Numbered from the stretch's first letter, positions 23,349 through 33,345 are shown. The stretch: DNA of 36,837 nt from Clostridia bacterium (GCA_017481065.1 JAFUPT010000064.1:1-36837), one strand, 5' to 3'. The notes: a model not told the origin generated them from the letters alone. Made by a program: numbers and translations.

Positions 23349-24431
23349 ATGGATCGCGTATTCAATTTTGCTGCCGGCCCCTCCACCATGCCGGAAGAAG
23401 TGCTGCGCACTGCCGCGCAGGAAATGCTGTGTTACGGTTCAAGCGGCATGTCCGTGATGGAGATGAGCCATCGATCCGGCATGTACATCGAAATCTTCGA
23501 TGAGGCCTGCGCGCTGGTGCGCGAGCTGATGCAGCTGCCGGAAAACTACGAAGTGCTCTGGCTGCAGGGCGGCGCAACCGGCCAGTTCGCATCCATCCCC
23601 CTGAACCTGCTGGGCGAGGGCATGAGCGCAGATTACATCGACAGCGGCAACTTCGCCCACGGCGCATATGTCGAAGCCCAGAAGTACGGCAAGGTGTGCT
23701 GCGTGGCCTCCAGCCGGGAGGAGAATTACCGCCATATTCCCAGGTGGAACACTGCGGACTTCGATCCCAATGCCGCATATTTCTACATCACCACCAACAA
23801 CACCATCTTCGGCACCCGTTACAGCCAGCTTCCCGAGACCGGGAATGTGCCGCTGGTGGCGGATATGAGCAGCAACATCCTCTCCGAGGTATACGACGCC
23901 TCCCGCTTCGGCGTGATTTACGCGGGCGCGCAGAAGAACATCGGCCCCGCAGGCGTTACCCTGATGATCGTGCGGCGCGACCTGCTGGGCAAGGCGCAGG
24001 CCGTGTGCCCGAAGGTGCTGGATTGGCAGAAGCTATCTGATAATTCCTCCATGCTCAATACCCCGCCGACCTATGCAATCTATATGTGCGGCCTGAGCAT
24101 GAAATGGCTGAAAAAGCAGGGCGGCGTGGCCGGAATCGAGAAAATCAACATCGAAAAGGCGAAGCTGCTCTACGGCCTGCTGGATGAGAGCGCTTTCTAC
24201 CATGGAACCGCCGAGCCCGGCTCCCGCAGCCGCATGAACGTATGCTTCACCACGCCGGACAAGGATACCGACGCCCTCTTTGTAAAGGAAGCGGCGAAGG
24301 CGGGCCTGGTGAACCTGAAGGGCCACCGCCTGGTGGGCGGCATCCGCGCCAGCATTTACAATGCCATGCCCATGGAGGGCGTGCAGGCGCTGGCCGAATT
24401 CATGAAGAAGTTTGAAATGGAGCACAAGTAA
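23349..24431 (+). CDS. serC: Phosphoserine aminotransferase
   Basis: 360 aa. PLP enzyme converting 3-phosphohydroxypyruvate and glutamate to phosphoserine. Recognised from MDRVFNFAAGPSTMPEEVL, QGGATGQF (75-80) and VIYAGAQKNIGPAGVTLMIV with the PLP Lys196. The start at 23349 follows AAAGGAAG with an 11-nt spacer. It is in a two-gene operon with serA 1 bp after its stop, giving both first steps of serine synthesis. The order serC then serA is common in Clostridia-like genomes. Confidence 0.96.
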   Translation: MDRVFNFAAGPSTMPEEVLRTAAQEMLCYGSSGMSVMEMSHRSGMYIEIFDEACALVRELMQLPENYEVLWLQGGATGQFASIPLNLLGEGMSADYIDSGNFAHGAYVEAQKYGKVCCVASSREENYRHIPRWNTADFDPNAAYFYITTNNTIFGTRYSQLPETGNVPLVADMSSNILSEVYDASRFGVIYAGAQKNIGPAGVTLMIVRRDLLGKAQAVCPKVLDWQKLSDNSSMLNTPPTYAIYMCGLSMKWLKKQGGVAGIEKINIEKAKLLYGLLDESAFYHGTAEPGSRSRMNVCFTTPDKDTDALFVKEAAKAGLVNLKGHRLVGGIRASIYNAMPMEGVQALAEFMKKFEMEHK

Positions 24432-24432
24432 A

Positions 24433-25602
24433 ATGTATAATATCAAAACCCTGAATGCCATCTCCCCCGTATACCAGAACATCCTGAAGGACGCGGAATA
24501 CAATGTATCCCCGGAAGCCGAAAACCCGGAGGCAATCCTGGTGCGCAGCGCGGATATGCATTCCTACGCCATCAATGAAAACCTGCTCTGCGTGGCCCGC
24601 GCCGGCGCAGGCGTGAACAACCTGCCCCTGGATAAGCTGGCCGAAAGCGGAATCGTGGCCTTCAACGCCCCCGGCGCGAATGCCAACGCAGTAAAGGAGC
24701 TGGTCGTAGCGGGCCTGCTGCTGGCCAGCCGCAAGATTGCCGAGGGCATCGAATGGTGCAAGACCCTCACCGACGGTGAAACCAGCGTGGAAAAGCAGGT
24801 AGAGGCCGGCAAGAGCCAGTTCACCGGTCCCGAGCTCGCGGGCAAGACCCTGGGCGTGGTCGGCCTGGGCGCCATCGGCGTGCATGTGGCCAACATCGGC
24901 GTGAACCTGGGCATGGATGTGCTGGGCTACGATCCCTACATCTCCATCGACCATGCATGGAAGCTCTCCCGCGCCGTGCAGCACGCCACCACCCTGGAAG
25001 AAATCCTTGAAAAATCCGATTACATCACCCTGCATGTGCCGCTGATGGATTCCACCAAAAATATGATCAACGCCGCCACCCTCGCCCAGATGAAGCCCCG
25101 CGCCGCGCTCTTGAACTTCGCCCGCGACGGCCTGGTGAACCATGAGGATGTGAAGGCCGCCCTCGATCGGGAAACCCTGCGCGTGTACGTCACCGATTTC
25201 CCCTGCAAGGATCTGATCGGCGCGAAGAACGCCATCCTCACCCCCCATCTCGGCGCTTCCACCCCCGAGAGCGAGGACAACTGCGTGCGCATGGCCGCCC
25301 AGCAGATTGATAATTACATCAAGTACGGCTCCATCGAAAATTCCGTGAATTTCCCGAACTGCCGCCTCGGCCGCCTCTCCGTGCCGCGCATCACCCTGCT
25401 GCACAAGAATGTGCCGAACGTGATCTCCTCCATCACCATGGTGCTCAGCGAGGAAGCCCTGAACATCGAAAACATGATCAATGTTTCCCGCGGCAGCTAT
25501 GCCTACACCGTGGTGGATGTGGGCTGCGCGCCCAGCCAGCGCCTGATCGATAAGCTGGGCCAGCTGGACACGATGTACAAGGCGAGATTGCTGATGCCGT
25601 GA
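24433..25602 (+). CDS. serA: D-3-phosphoglycerate dehydrogenase, short type with ACT-like tail
   Basis: 389 aa. NAD-dependent dehydrogenase making 3-phosphohydroxypyruvate. The NAD fold has TLGVVGLGAIGVHVANIG near residue 140, and AALLNFARDGLVN and ILTPHLGASTPESEDNC mark the catalytic Arg and His regions. A final segment of about 65 residues, VISSITMVLSEEALNIENMIN and after, resembles an ACT regulatory domain, which may sense serine. The larger 520-aa class has an extra intervening domain that is absent here. The ATG overlaps the tail of serC within 1 bp and has no good ribosome site of its own, so translation is likely coupled. Confidence 0.95.
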   Translation: MYNIKTLNAISPVYQNILKDAEYNVSPEAENPEAILVRSADMHSYAINENLLCVARAGAGVNNLPLDKLAESGIVAFNAPGANANAVKELVVAGLLLASRKIAEGIEWCKTLTDGETSVEKQVEAGKSQFTGPELAGKTLGVVGLGAIGVHVANIGVNLGMDVLGYDPYISIDHAWKLSRAVQHATTLEEILEKSDYITLHVPLMDSTKNMINAATLAQMKPRAALLNFARDGLVNHEDVKAALDRETLRVYVTDFPCKDLIGAKNAILTPHLGASTPESEDNCVRMAAQQIDNYIKYGSIENSVNFPNCRLGRLSVPRITLLHKNVPNVISSITMVLSEEALNIENMINVSRGSYAYTVVDVGCAPSQRLIDKLGQLDTMYKARLLMP

Positions 25603-25657
25603 GGGTGAGCTGCTTGGGAAACTCCCTTCCCTAAAGCCCCTGCCCTCCCTCCGCAAG

Positions 25658-25690
25658 AAAAAAATGACCCCGAAACGGGGTCATTTTTTT
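25658..25690. terminator. Bidirectional intrinsic terminator after serA
   Basis: ATGACCCCG/CGGGGTCAT stem with AAA loop flanked by A7 and T7. Convergent between serA and the NSS symporter. Degenerate relatives of the hairpin modules surround it in the 134-bp gap. Confidence 0.88.
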
Positions 25691-25736
25691 ATGGGAGAAT
25701 TGCCGGGGAGCCCTTGGCCCCCCAAATCCTCCTCCA

Positions 25737-27110
25737 TCAGAACGCCGCCATCACCAGCACGATCACGATCACGATGGGCAGCACATAGGTCATGTAGGGC
25801 TTGAACCAGCGGGGCATGCGCAGGCCGTTGCCGGCGTTGACCTCGGATTCAAACTTGCCCCAGCCCCAGCCGTAGCGGGTGGTGACGAAGAGGACATAGC
25901 CCAGGCTGCCCAGCGGCAGCAGCAGGTTGGACACGATATAGTCCTCCAGATCCATGAAATTCTTGCCGAAGATGATTACATCCTTCCAGAGATTGGAGGA
26001 GAAGATGGCCGGCAGGGACAGGGCCATCACCAGCAGCACATTGATCACGGCGATGGTGCGGCGCTTGAGCTTGGTGAGCTCCAGCCAGAAGGCGATGATA
26101 TTTTCAAACACCGCGATCACGGTGGAGAGCGCGGCAAAGAGCATGAACAGGAAGAACAGGCTGCCGATCACCCGGCCCGCCGCCATGTTGTTGAAGATGG
26201 AGGACAGGGTGGTGAACAAAAAGCCTGCGCCCGCCTGGTCGGCGGAGATGCCGGTGGCGGTGGGGTTGAAGGTGAAGTAGGCCGGGAACACGATGAAGCC
26301 GGAGCAGAGGGCCACAAAGGTATCCAGGCTGGTGATGGTCATGGCCTCGCCCAGCAGGCTGCGGTCCTTATCGATGTAGCTGCCGAAGATGGCGATCGCG
26401 CCGATGCCCAGGCTCAGGGTGAAGAATGCCTGGCCCATCGCGGCGGACACGGTGGTCCACACGCCGGAATTGAGCAGGTTGGAGATGGAGGGCACCAGAT
26501 AGAATTTCAGGCCCGCTGCCGCGCCGGGCAGGGTGCAGCTGTACACGGCCAGCACGATGATCAGCACCAGCAGCATCACCATCATGATCTTGGTGATCTT
26601 TTCCACGCCCTTCTGCAGGCCCATGGAGCAGATGCCGAAGCAGGCGAGGATCACCGCAAAGGCCACGCCCACCTGCAGGCCGGGGTTGGCGGTGATGGAG
26701 CCGAACACGCCGCCGAGGGCTTCCGCCGTGGTGTGCTGCAGCATGGAGCCATCGATATACTTGAACAGGTATACCACCAGCCAGCTGCAGATGGCTGTGT
26801 AGAACATCATCAGCAGGTAGTTGCCCGCGATGCCCACATATTTCATCAGGTGCCATTTCTGGCCCTTGCGCTCCAGGGCGTCAAAGGAGGTGGCGATGCT
26901 GCGCTGGCTGCCGCGGCCCACCGCCAGCTCGGCGGTCATCACCGGAATGCCCAGCAATACCAGGAATACCAGGTAAATCAGCACAAAGAAGGCGCCGCCA
27001 TACGCGCCCGTGATGATCGGGAAGCGGTAAACATTGCCAAGGCCGATGGCGCAGCCCGCGGAAATCAGGATGAAGCCCAGCCTCGATGAAAATTTCTCTC
27101 TCTTCTGCAT
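25737..27110 (-). CDS. NSS-family sodium-dependent amino-acid symporter
   Basis: 457 aa, 11-12 membrane segments of the LeuT fold. The first, LGFILISAGCAIGLGNVYRFPIITGAYGGAFF, carries the unwound GLGNVYRFP motif of the neurotransmitter:sodium symporter family, where Na+ and substrate bind. PGAAAGLKFYLVPSISNLLNSGVWTTVSAAMGQAFFTLSLGIGAIAIFGSYI matches the extracellular loop and helix 6-7. Prokaryotic members take up amino acids such as leucine, alanine or tryptophan; the substrate is not readable. The start at 27110 (GGGGAT about 7 nt upstream) is favoured over one 10 codons earlier. A clear promoter precedes it. Confidence 0.9.
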   Translation of the reverse strand: MQKREKFSSRLGFILISAGCAIGLGNVYRFPIITGAYGGAFFVLIYLVFLVLLGIPVMTAELAVGRGSQRSIATSFDALERKGQKWHLMKYVGIAGNYLLMMFYTAICSWLVVYLFKYIDGSMLQHTTAEALGGVFGSITANPGLQVGVAFAVILACFGICSMGLQKGVEKITKIMMVMLLVLIIVLAVYSCTLPGAAAGLKFYLVPSISNLLNSGVWTTVSAAMGQAFFTLSLGIGAIAIFGSYIDKDRSLLGEAMTITSLDTFVALCSGFIVFPAYFTFNPTATGISADQAGAGFLFTTLSSIFNNMAAGRVIGSLFFLFMLFAALSTVIAVFENIIAFWLELTKLKRRTIAVINVLLVMALSLPAIFSSNLWKDVIIFGKNFMDLEDYIVSNLLLPLGSLGYVLFVTTRYGWGWGKFESEVNAGNGLRMPRWFKPYMTYVLPIVIVIVLVMAAF

Positions 27111-27169
27111 AACAATCCCCAAAACCTTTCCTCGCGGCATACCGCCGCTGTTTATGCAATAACAGGATA

Positions 27170-27198
27170 ATGATACTATGAACCCGGATTTGTGTCAA
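27170..27198 (-). promoter_or_regulatory. Sigma-A promoter of the NSS symporter
   Basis: Minus strand TTGACA (27193-27198), 17-bp spacer, TATCAT (27170-27175). Near consensus. Confidence 0.75.
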
Positions 27199-27328
27199 AC
27201 CCGCCTCCGAAAGAATTTCGGCAGTCCGGCAAAACGGAGTTACATTTGGATTAATTATGACCAGGATTGAGAAATTTAATAATTGAGAGCAGGCGCTGCT
27301 TGGGGAACGCCCTCCCCATTGACCCCCG

Positions 27329-27394
27329 CCGGAGGGAATGATTCCCCCGGAAACCTCTGCACAAAAAATCGGCCCCGAAGCGGGGCCGTTTTTT
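27329..27394. repeat. Hairpin element 6 with terminator in the NSS/GH13 gap
   Basis: The gap 27111-27474 holds no gene. It contains the NSS promoter, an A+T-rich stretch, a core B variant (CCGGAGGGA arms, ATGAT centre, 27329-27350), then the terminator GGCCCCG/CGGGGCC with A and T runs (27363-27394), which ends the GH13/glycogen phosphorylase transcript on the minus strand. Degenerate hairpins follow to about 27465. Confidence 0.7.
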
Positions 27395-27474
27395 ATAATT
27401 CATGGGGTTTTTAGGAACAATATCCCGCAAGCGGGGGTGTGGGGGCAGCGCTCCCACCGCAGCCTGCAGCGTCC

Positions 27475-29316
27475 TCAGCTCAGCACCACGAAGCCCTCGG
27501 CGGGAACTTCCACGGTCTTGCCGCCGTACTCCACCCAGCGGGATTCGCCGGCGCGGTTCACGGCGATGGCGCGGGCTTCATTTTCGGCGGCGGCTCCGAA
27601 GATATCCTTGCCGCCGGTGATGGAGCGCTCCACGAGCACGATATCTTCGCCCAGTGCGCTGAGCTTCATATCGCCGGTCTTGAGGGCGGTGGAAGCCATG
27701 CGGCGCAGGGCGGGCGCGCGGAAGGCCTCGATCATCTCCATATCCTCGCGGCCCCAGGGATAGGTGCCGCGGCAATAGGGATCGGACATGCCGTAGAGGC
27801 CGGCCTCATCGCCATAATAGATGCAGGGCATGCCCGGCAGGTGGCAGATGAGGTTCCAGGCGGTGATCAGGCGCTTCTTGCCCCGGGCATACTCCTCGGG
27901 AGAATGCTCGATTGGATAGCGGTACTTGCGCTCGGGCTCCATGTTTCCCACATCCGCCAGCACCGAGAGGGCGCGGGGGCGGTCATGGCTGGAGATGAGG
28001 TTCATTTGGGAATAGAAGAACTGCTTCGGCTGGTTTTCCCGCATGGATTCCAGGCGGCGCACAAACTCCGGCGCATTGACGCGGCGGAGCATAAAGCCCA
28101 GCACGGCCTCGCGCAGGGGATAGTTCATGGCGGCGTCCAGGGTGCTGCCATCGCAGTAGCAGCGCACCTCGCCATAGGCGCTCTTGTTGCTGGGATCTTC
28201 CCACACCTCGCCGATGAGGGCGGAATCGGGGTTGATCTCCTTTTCGCGGGCGCGCAGCTCACGCAGGAAGGCCATGGGCAGTTCATCCGCCACATCCAGC
28301 CGCCAGCCGGATGCGCCGGCCTTCATCCAGTGGGCGATCACGCTGTCCTTATCGGAGATGATGAACTTGCGGTAGGCGGGGTCCTCCTCGTTCACATTGG
28401 GCAGGGTGTTGAAGCCCCACCAGCTCTCGTATTCATCCGGCCAGTTGGTGAAGTTGTACCAGCTGCGGTAGGGGCTCTCGGGATCAAGGTAAGCGCCCGT
28501 GCCGCCGTAATTGCCGTAGCGGTCGAAATACAGGGAATCGCTGCCGGTGTGGGAGAACACGCCGTCCAGGATGATGCGGATGCCCTTCTTTTTAGCGGCC
28601 TTGCAGAGGGCCTTGAAATCCTGCTCGGTGCCGAAGGAGGGATCGATCTTCTTGTAATCGCCGGTATTGTATTTGTGGTTGGAATTTGCCTCAAAGATGG
28701 GGTTGAAATACAGCACGGTGACGCCCATGCTCTGGATATAATCCAGCTTTTCCTGGATGCCGCGCAGGTTGCCGCCGAAGAAATCGTTGGCGGAATTCGA
28801 GCCCTTCTTATCGTTGATCACGAGCGCGGGATCCTCATCCCATTCGGCATGGTAATAGGAGCCCGGCGGCAGGTTGTAAAGATCCAGGCCGCCCACATTG
28901 AAGAAGCGGTCCGGGAATATCTGCATCATCAGGCCGTTGCGCATCCATTCCGGGGTTTCATAGGCAGGATCATACACCGTGACCTGGTAGGAGGAGGGCT
29001 CGGTGCGGCTGGCAGCGCCCACGCCGCCGAGGCAATCCCCGGCGTTGCCCAGATACCAGGTGCTGCCATCGGTATCTGTAGCCACGAAATAATACCAGAG
29101 CAAGCCCGCCTGCTCGGGAACGGACATTTCATATTCATACATGCCGTTTTCCACCCGGCGCATGAACCAGCGGTATTCCGCGCCCTGCCACCAGATGCGC
29201 AGGGTGACGGAATTCATCTGGTCCGCACGCACGCGAAGCCGCACCTTGCTTCCGCAAGGCGCAGCTCCGACGGGGCTTCTATACTGTTCGGATCTTGAAT
29301 CGTGATAGAAAATCAT
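27475..29316 (-). CDS. GH13-family alpha-glycosidase (cyclomaltodextrinase/neopullulanase-like), cytoplasmic
   Basis: 613 aa. An N-terminal beta-sandwich domain (1-115) is followed by the (beta/alpha)8 barrel with all GH13 motifs: IILDGVFSHTG (249-258), SGWRLDVADEL (nucleophile Asp341), ALIGEVWED (acid/base Glu370) and LISSHDRPR (Asp445). No signal peptide. Enzymes of this kind break down maltodextrins or cyclodextrins in the cytoplasm. It starts 1 bp after the phosphorylase stop, so the two act together: debranching or trimming plus phosphorolysis of glycogen or imported maltodextrin. It has no pullulanase-type CBM, so a neopullulanase or cyclomaltodextrinase-like activity is only a best guess. 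Confidence 0.9.
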   Translation of the reverse strand: MIFYHDSRSEQYRSPVGAAPCGSKVRLRVRADQMNSVTLRIWWQGAEYRWFMRRVENGMYEYEMSVPEQAGLLWYYFVATDTDGSTWYLGNAGDCLGGVGAASRTEPSSYQVTVYDPAYETPEWMRNGLMMQIFPDRFFNVGGLDLYNLPPGSYYHAEWDEDPALVINDKKGSNSANDFFGGNLRGIQEKLDYIQSMGVTVLYFNPIFEANSNHKYNTGDYKKIDPSFGTEQDFKALCKAAKKKGIRIILDGVFSHTGSDSLYFDRYGNYGGTGAYLDPESPYRSWYNFTNWPDEYESWWGFNTLPNVNEEDPAYRKFIISDKDSVIAHWMKAGASGWRLDVADELPMAFLRELRAREKEINPDSALIGEVWEDPSNKSAYGEVRCYCDGSTLDAAMNYPLREAVLGFMLRRVNAPEFVRRLESMRENQPKQFFYSQMNLISSHDRPRALSVLADVGNMEPERKYRYPIEHSPEEYARGKKRLITAWNLICHLPGMPCIYYGDEAGLYGMSDPYCRGTYPWGREDMEMIEAFRAPALRRMASTALKTGDMKLSALGEDIVLVERSITGGKDIFGAAAENEARAIAVNRAGESRWVEYGGKTVEVPAEGFVVLS

Positions 29317-29317
29317 A

Positions 29318-31765
29318 TTACAGCGTAAGCGGCTTGAGATGCCAGATCTTGTCGTTGTATTCGTTGATGGTGCGGTCGGCGGCGAACACGCCGGAACAGG
29401 CGGTGTTCAGCACGGCCTTGCGCAGCCAGAGATCCTTATCGGTGTAATCCCGGGAAATCTGCTGCTGGGCAGCCACATACATGGGCAGGTCCTTCAGCAC
29501 GAAATAGGGATCGGGCATGCCGCCGTTATCGCCGAAGAGCAGGCCATGGTAGATTTCCTGGAACATGCGGGGATGCTCGGGGCAGAGGGTGCCGTCGATC
29601 AGCTGGGTCATCACCTTGCGGATGGCGGCGTTGGTTTCGAAGATTTCGGAGGAACGGTAGCTGGCGTAGCCGCGCTCCACCTCATCTGCGGTGAGGCCGA
29701 AGATATAGATGTTTTCCGCGCCGACGGAATCAAAGATTTCGCAGTTCGCGCCATCCATGGTGCCGATGGTGAGGGCGCCGTTCATCATGAACTTCATGTT
29801 GCCGGTGCCGCTGGCTTCCTTGCCGGCGGTGGAAATCTGCTCGGAAACCTCGGTTGCGGGCATCAGCACTTCCGCCTGGGATACGCAGTAGTTTTCGATG
29901 AACACCACGTTGATCATCTTGCTGGCGCGGGGGTGCTTCTTTACAAGGTCCGCGATGGAGTTGATCAGCTTGATGGTGAGCTTCGCGCGCTGGTAACCCG
30001 GAGCCGCCTTTGCGCCGAAGATATAGGTCTTGGGCGGGATGGAGAAGCTGGGGTCTTCATCGATCTTGTTGTAGAGCATCAGGATGCCCAGGGCATTCAT
30101 CAGCTGTCTCTTATACTCATGCAGGCGCTTTGCCTGGGTATCGAACATGCTGTCCGGGTTGATCTGGGCATTCTGCATGCGGCGCAGGCGATCGGTGAGG
30201 CGCAGCTTGTTGAAATACTTCACCTCGGCAAACTTCTCGCGGAAGGCCTTGTCATCGGCAAAGGGCTTCAGCTCGATCAGGCGGTTCATATCCTTGCGCC
30301 ATGCATCGCCGATGGCGGAATCGATCAGATCGGAAAGGCCCGGGTTGGACTGGATCAGCCAGCGGCGGTGGGTGATGCCGTTGGTGATGGCCACGAACTT
30401 ATCCGGCTCCATTACATAGTAATCATTGAAGGTATCCTTCTTCAGGATATCGGTGTGGATGCCGGAAACGCCGTTTACGGAGTGGGTGTAGGCCACGCAG
30501 AGGTTGGCCATGTGCACCTTGTTGTAAGCCAGGATGGCCATCTTGCCGATGCGCTCCCACTGGCCGGGATAGGCGTCCCACAGCTTATCGCAGAGGCGCT
30601 TGTTCATCTCCTGCAGGATCATGTATACGCGGGGCAGGGTCTGCTGGAACAAATTCTCCGGCCACTTCTCCAGCGCTTCTGCAAGCACGGTATGGTTGGT
30701 GTAGGCGAAGGTATTGCGGCAGATTTCCTCGGCGGTATCCCAATCCAGCCAGTGCTCATCCATCAGGATGCGCATCAGCTCCGGAATGGCCACTGCGGGA
30801 TGGGTATCGTTGATATGGATGGCAACCTTATCGGCGAACAGGTTCCACTGGGGGCCGTAGGTCTTCAGGAAATCATTCACGGCATACTGCACGGAAGCGC
30901 TGGAGAAGAAATACTGCTGCTTCAGGCGCAGTTCCTTGCCCTGCCAGGAATCATCATTGGGATAGAGCACCTTGGAGATGACCTCGGCCAGCTCGCGCTC
31001 TTCCATGGCGCGGGCATATTCGCCGCGGTTGAAATAGCCCATATCGATGCGCTTCGGGGAGCGGGCGGACCAGGTGCGCAGCATGTTTACCATGCAGGAA
31101 TCATAGCCCACGGTGGGGATATCATAGGGAACGGCCTGGACCACGGTGGTATCCACGGTGCGGAAGCACATGCGGCCTTCCTCTTCATATTCCTCCACGC
31201 GGCCGCCGAAATGCACATCCACGGTCTCCGCGGGGCGCGGGATTTCCCAGATATTGCCCTCATCCAGCCAGTTATCCGGCACTTCCACCTGGTAGCCGTC
31301 CAGCAGCTTCTGGCGGAAGAGGCCATATTCATAGCGGATGGTGCAGCCCATGGCGGGCAGCTCCAGGGAGGAAAGGGCGTCCAGGAAGCAGGCGGCCAGG
31401 CGGCCCAGGCCGCCGTTGCCCAGGCCGGGCTCCGGCTCGCGCTCATAGATCATGCCCTTATCCAAGCCCAGCTCCTCCAGGGCCTGGGCATAGTTCTTCT
31501 CATTGACCAGGTTCACCATATTGGAAAACAGCGAACGGCCGACCAGGAATTCGGCGCTGAGATAATAAACCTTCTTGGAGGCCGTGCTCTGGCGCACGCC
31601 GCGGGATTCGGCGCGGCGCTGCATGATCTCATCGCGCACGGTGAGGGCCACTGCCTTGTACAGCTGCTCCTCCGTCGCGTCCTCGATCTCGCAGCCGAAG
31701 TTGCTGCGCAGCTTATCGACCAGGTTCTGCTTAATCTCGCTCACTGCCATGCGTTTAAATTCCAT
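29318..31765 (-). CDS. glgP: Glycogen/maltodextrin phosphorylase (GT35)
   Basis: 815 aa, typical. It releases glucose-1-phosphate from alpha-1,4-glucan with a PLP cofactor. Visible are EPGLGNGGLGRLAACFLDALSSLELPA (substrate-phosphate site), VAIHINDTHPAVAIPELMRIL, the PLP-binding STAGKEASGTGNMKFMMNGALTIGTMDGAN with the PLP Lys in NMKF, and a C-terminal KDLWLRKAV helix. The start at 31765 follows GAAGGAGAG; a start 21 codons upstream has no such site. It has a strong promoter and heads the operon with the GH13 enzyme. The first ~80 residues lack the regulatory phosphoserine region of eukaryotic enzymes. Confidence 0.97.
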   Translation of the reverse strand: MEFKRMAVSEIKQNLVDKLRSNFGCEIEDATEEQLYKAVALTVRDEIMQRRAESRGVRQSTASKKVYYLSAEFLVGRSLFSNMVNLVNEKNYAQALEELGLDKGMIYEREPEPGLGNGGLGRLAACFLDALSSLELPAMGCTIRYEYGLFRQKLLDGYQVEVPDNWLDEGNIWEIPRPAETVDVHFGGRVEEYEEEGRMCFRTVDTTVVQAVPYDIPTVGYDSCMVNMLRTWSARSPKRIDMGYFNRGEYARAMEERELAEVISKVLYPNDDSWQGKELRLKQQYFFSSASVQYAVNDFLKTYGPQWNLFADKVAIHINDTHPAVAIPELMRILMDEHWLDWDTAEEICRNTFAYTNHTVLAEALEKWPENLFQQTLPRVYMILQEMNKRLCDKLWDAYPGQWERIGKMAILAYNKVHMANLCVAYTHSVNGVSGIHTDILKKDTFNDYYVMEPDKFVAITNGITHRRWLIQSNPGLSDLIDSAIGDAWRKDMNRLIELKPFADDKAFREKFAEVKYFNKLRLTDRLRRMQNAQINPDSMFDTQAKRLHEYKRQLMNALGILMLYNKIDEDPSFSIPPKTYIFGAKAAPGYQRAKLTIKLINSIADLVKKHPRASKMINVVFIENYCVSQAEVLMPATEVSEQISTAGKEASGTGNMKFMMNGALTIGTMDGANCEIFDSVGAENIYIFGLTADEVERGYASYRSSEIFETNAAIRKVMTQLIDGTLCPEHPRMFQEIYHGLLFGDNGGMPDPYFVLKDLPMYVAAQQQISRDYTDKDLWLRKAVLNTACSGVFAADRTINEYNDKIWHLKPLTL

Positions 31766-31818
31766 AAATTGTCTCTCCTTCAGGGACACTTTCCCATATA
31801 AATAAACACTCATTTTCC

Positions 31819-31847
31819 AGTATAGCATGTTTTCCCCGAAACTGCAA
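31819..31847 (-). promoter_or_regulatory. Promoter of glgP-GH13
   Basis: Minus strand TTGCAG (31842-31847), 17-bp spacer, TATACT (31819-31824) preceded by TGC as an extended -10. The 287-bp gap to the divergent aminotransferase (31766-32052) has a high A+T stretch but no recognised leader RNA. Confidence 0.7.
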
Positions 31848-32052
31848 TTGCGGAAACAGTCTTTTAATTAGATTTTAGCGCAAATCCTGCAAATTCGGCC
31901 ATATTCGCATCGCAATATGTCATTTTTGCAGGATCGATTTCTTGATTATTCAAATTTAACACACTGTTTACCATTTTCAGCAGGACTTTGCCCTTAAAAT
32001 GAGAATAAAATAAGTGAAGACTTCCATTTTGCTCGAAAGGAACTGAAAACCT

Positions 32053-33255
32053 ATGCCGCTTTCTCTGTCTGAACGCTGTCTTGCCATTTCCCCGTCCATC
32101 ACCCTCGCCATCGATGCGCAGGCCAAAAAACTGCGGGCCGAGGGCATGGATGTTATCCCCTTCGGCGCCGGCGAGCCGGATTTCTGCACGCCGGAATACA
32201 TCAACGACGCCGGCAAATTCGCCATCGACGCGGGCATCACCCGCTACACCGCCGTGGCCGGCACCATGGACCTGCGCACCAAGGTGTGCGATAAATTCTT
32301 CCGCGATAACGGCGTGGAATACAATCCCTCTGAAATTATCGTATCCAACGGCGCCAAGCAGGTGATCTACACCGCCCTCTGCGCCATCATCAACCCCGGC
32401 GATGAAGTTCTGCTGCCCTCCCCCTGCTGGCTCTCCTATCCGGAGATGGTGCGCATGGCGGGCGGCGTGCCGGTGATGGTTCCCGGCTGCGAAGAAAATG
32501 ATTTCATCGTCACCGCCGATATGCTGCGCCCCTATGTCACCGAAAAGACCAAGGCCATGATCATCAACAGCCCCTCCAACCCCAATGGCTGCGTATGGGG
32601 ACGGCAGGCCCTGGAGGACATCGGCAAGCTGGCCGTGGAATGCGGCTTCTACATCATCAGCGATGAAATCTATGAAAAGCTGATCTATGATGGCGAAAAG
32701 CACTACTGCCTGGCATCCTTCGGCGAGGATGTGAAGGCCCAGTGCATCATCGTAAACGGCGTATCCAAAACCTACGCCATGACCGGCTGGCGCATCGGCT
32801 ATGCCGCCGGCCCGAAGAATGTGATCAAGGCCATGTCCGCCTACCAGAGCCACGCATCCTCCAATGCGAATTCCATCGCCCAGTACGCGGCCGCCACCGC
32901 CCTCTCCTGCGGCGATACCTATATCAAATCCATGATTACCGAGTATGATGTGCGCCGCAAGCTGATGCACCGCATGCTCAATGAAATCGAGGGCCTCTCC
33001 TGCCGCCTGCCCAAGGGCGCCTTCTACATCATGCTCAACCTGAAGAACGTGATCGGCAAGAAGTTCCACGGCCAGGAAATCACCGGCTCCACCAAGTTTG
33101 CCGAGCTGCTGCTCAATGATAAGCGCGTGGCCGTGGTTCCGGCGCTCGCCTTCGGCGATGATAACTTCGCCCGCCTCAGCTACGCCACCAGCCGCCAGAA
33201 TATCGTGGAGGGCTGCAAGCGCATCGCGGCATTCGTCGCGGAGCTGGAGGACTGA
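32053..33255 (+). CDS. Class I/II pyridoxal-phosphate aminotransferase (aspartate aminotransferase-like)
   Basis: 400 aa. Recognised from VIPFGAGEPDFCTPEYI, IIVSNGAKQVIYTALCAI, IINSPSNPNGCVWGRQAL, IISDEIYEKLIYD and IIVNGVSKTYAMTGWRIGYAAGP with the PLP Lys and the Arg of the carboxylate pocket. AspC-type enzymes transfer an amino group between aspartate and 2-oxoglutarate; specificity could be for another amino acid. The start at 32053 follows AAAGGA with an 11-nt spacer. It stands alone between the divergent glycogen operon and a convergent phage element, and its terminator and hairpin element mark the boundary of that element. Confidence 0.92.
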   Translation: MPLSLSERCLAISPSITLAIDAQAKKLRAEGMDVIPFGAGEPDFCTPEYINDAGKFAIDAGITRYTAVAGTMDLRTKVCDKFFRDNGVEYNPSEIIVSNGAKQVIYTALCAIINPGDEVLLPSPCWLSYPEMVRMAGGVPVMVPGCEENDFIVTADMLRPYVTEKTKAMIINSPSNPNGCVWGRQALEDIGKLAVECGFYIISDEIYEKLIYDGEKHYCLASFGEDVKAQCIIVNGVSKTYAMTGWRIGYAAGPKNVIKAMSAYQSHASSNANSIAQYAAATALSCGDTYIKSMITEYDVRRKLMHRMLNEIEGLSCRLPKGAFYIMLNLKNVIGKKFHGQEITGSTKFAELLLNDKRVAVVPALAFGDDNFARLSYATSRQNIVEGCKRIAAFVAELED

Positions 33256-33345
33256 GCGGGGAGACAGTCAGGGAGAAACGCTTCGGGGACTCCGTCCCCT
33301 GAATCCCCTGCCAGGGGAAATGATTTCCCCTGGACCCCTCTGTAT

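Noticed and set aside
29339..31801. Long open frame antisense to glycogen phosphorylase
   Set aside because: The phosphorylase on the minus strand has full family motifs; the antisense frame has none and is a codon-bias shadow.
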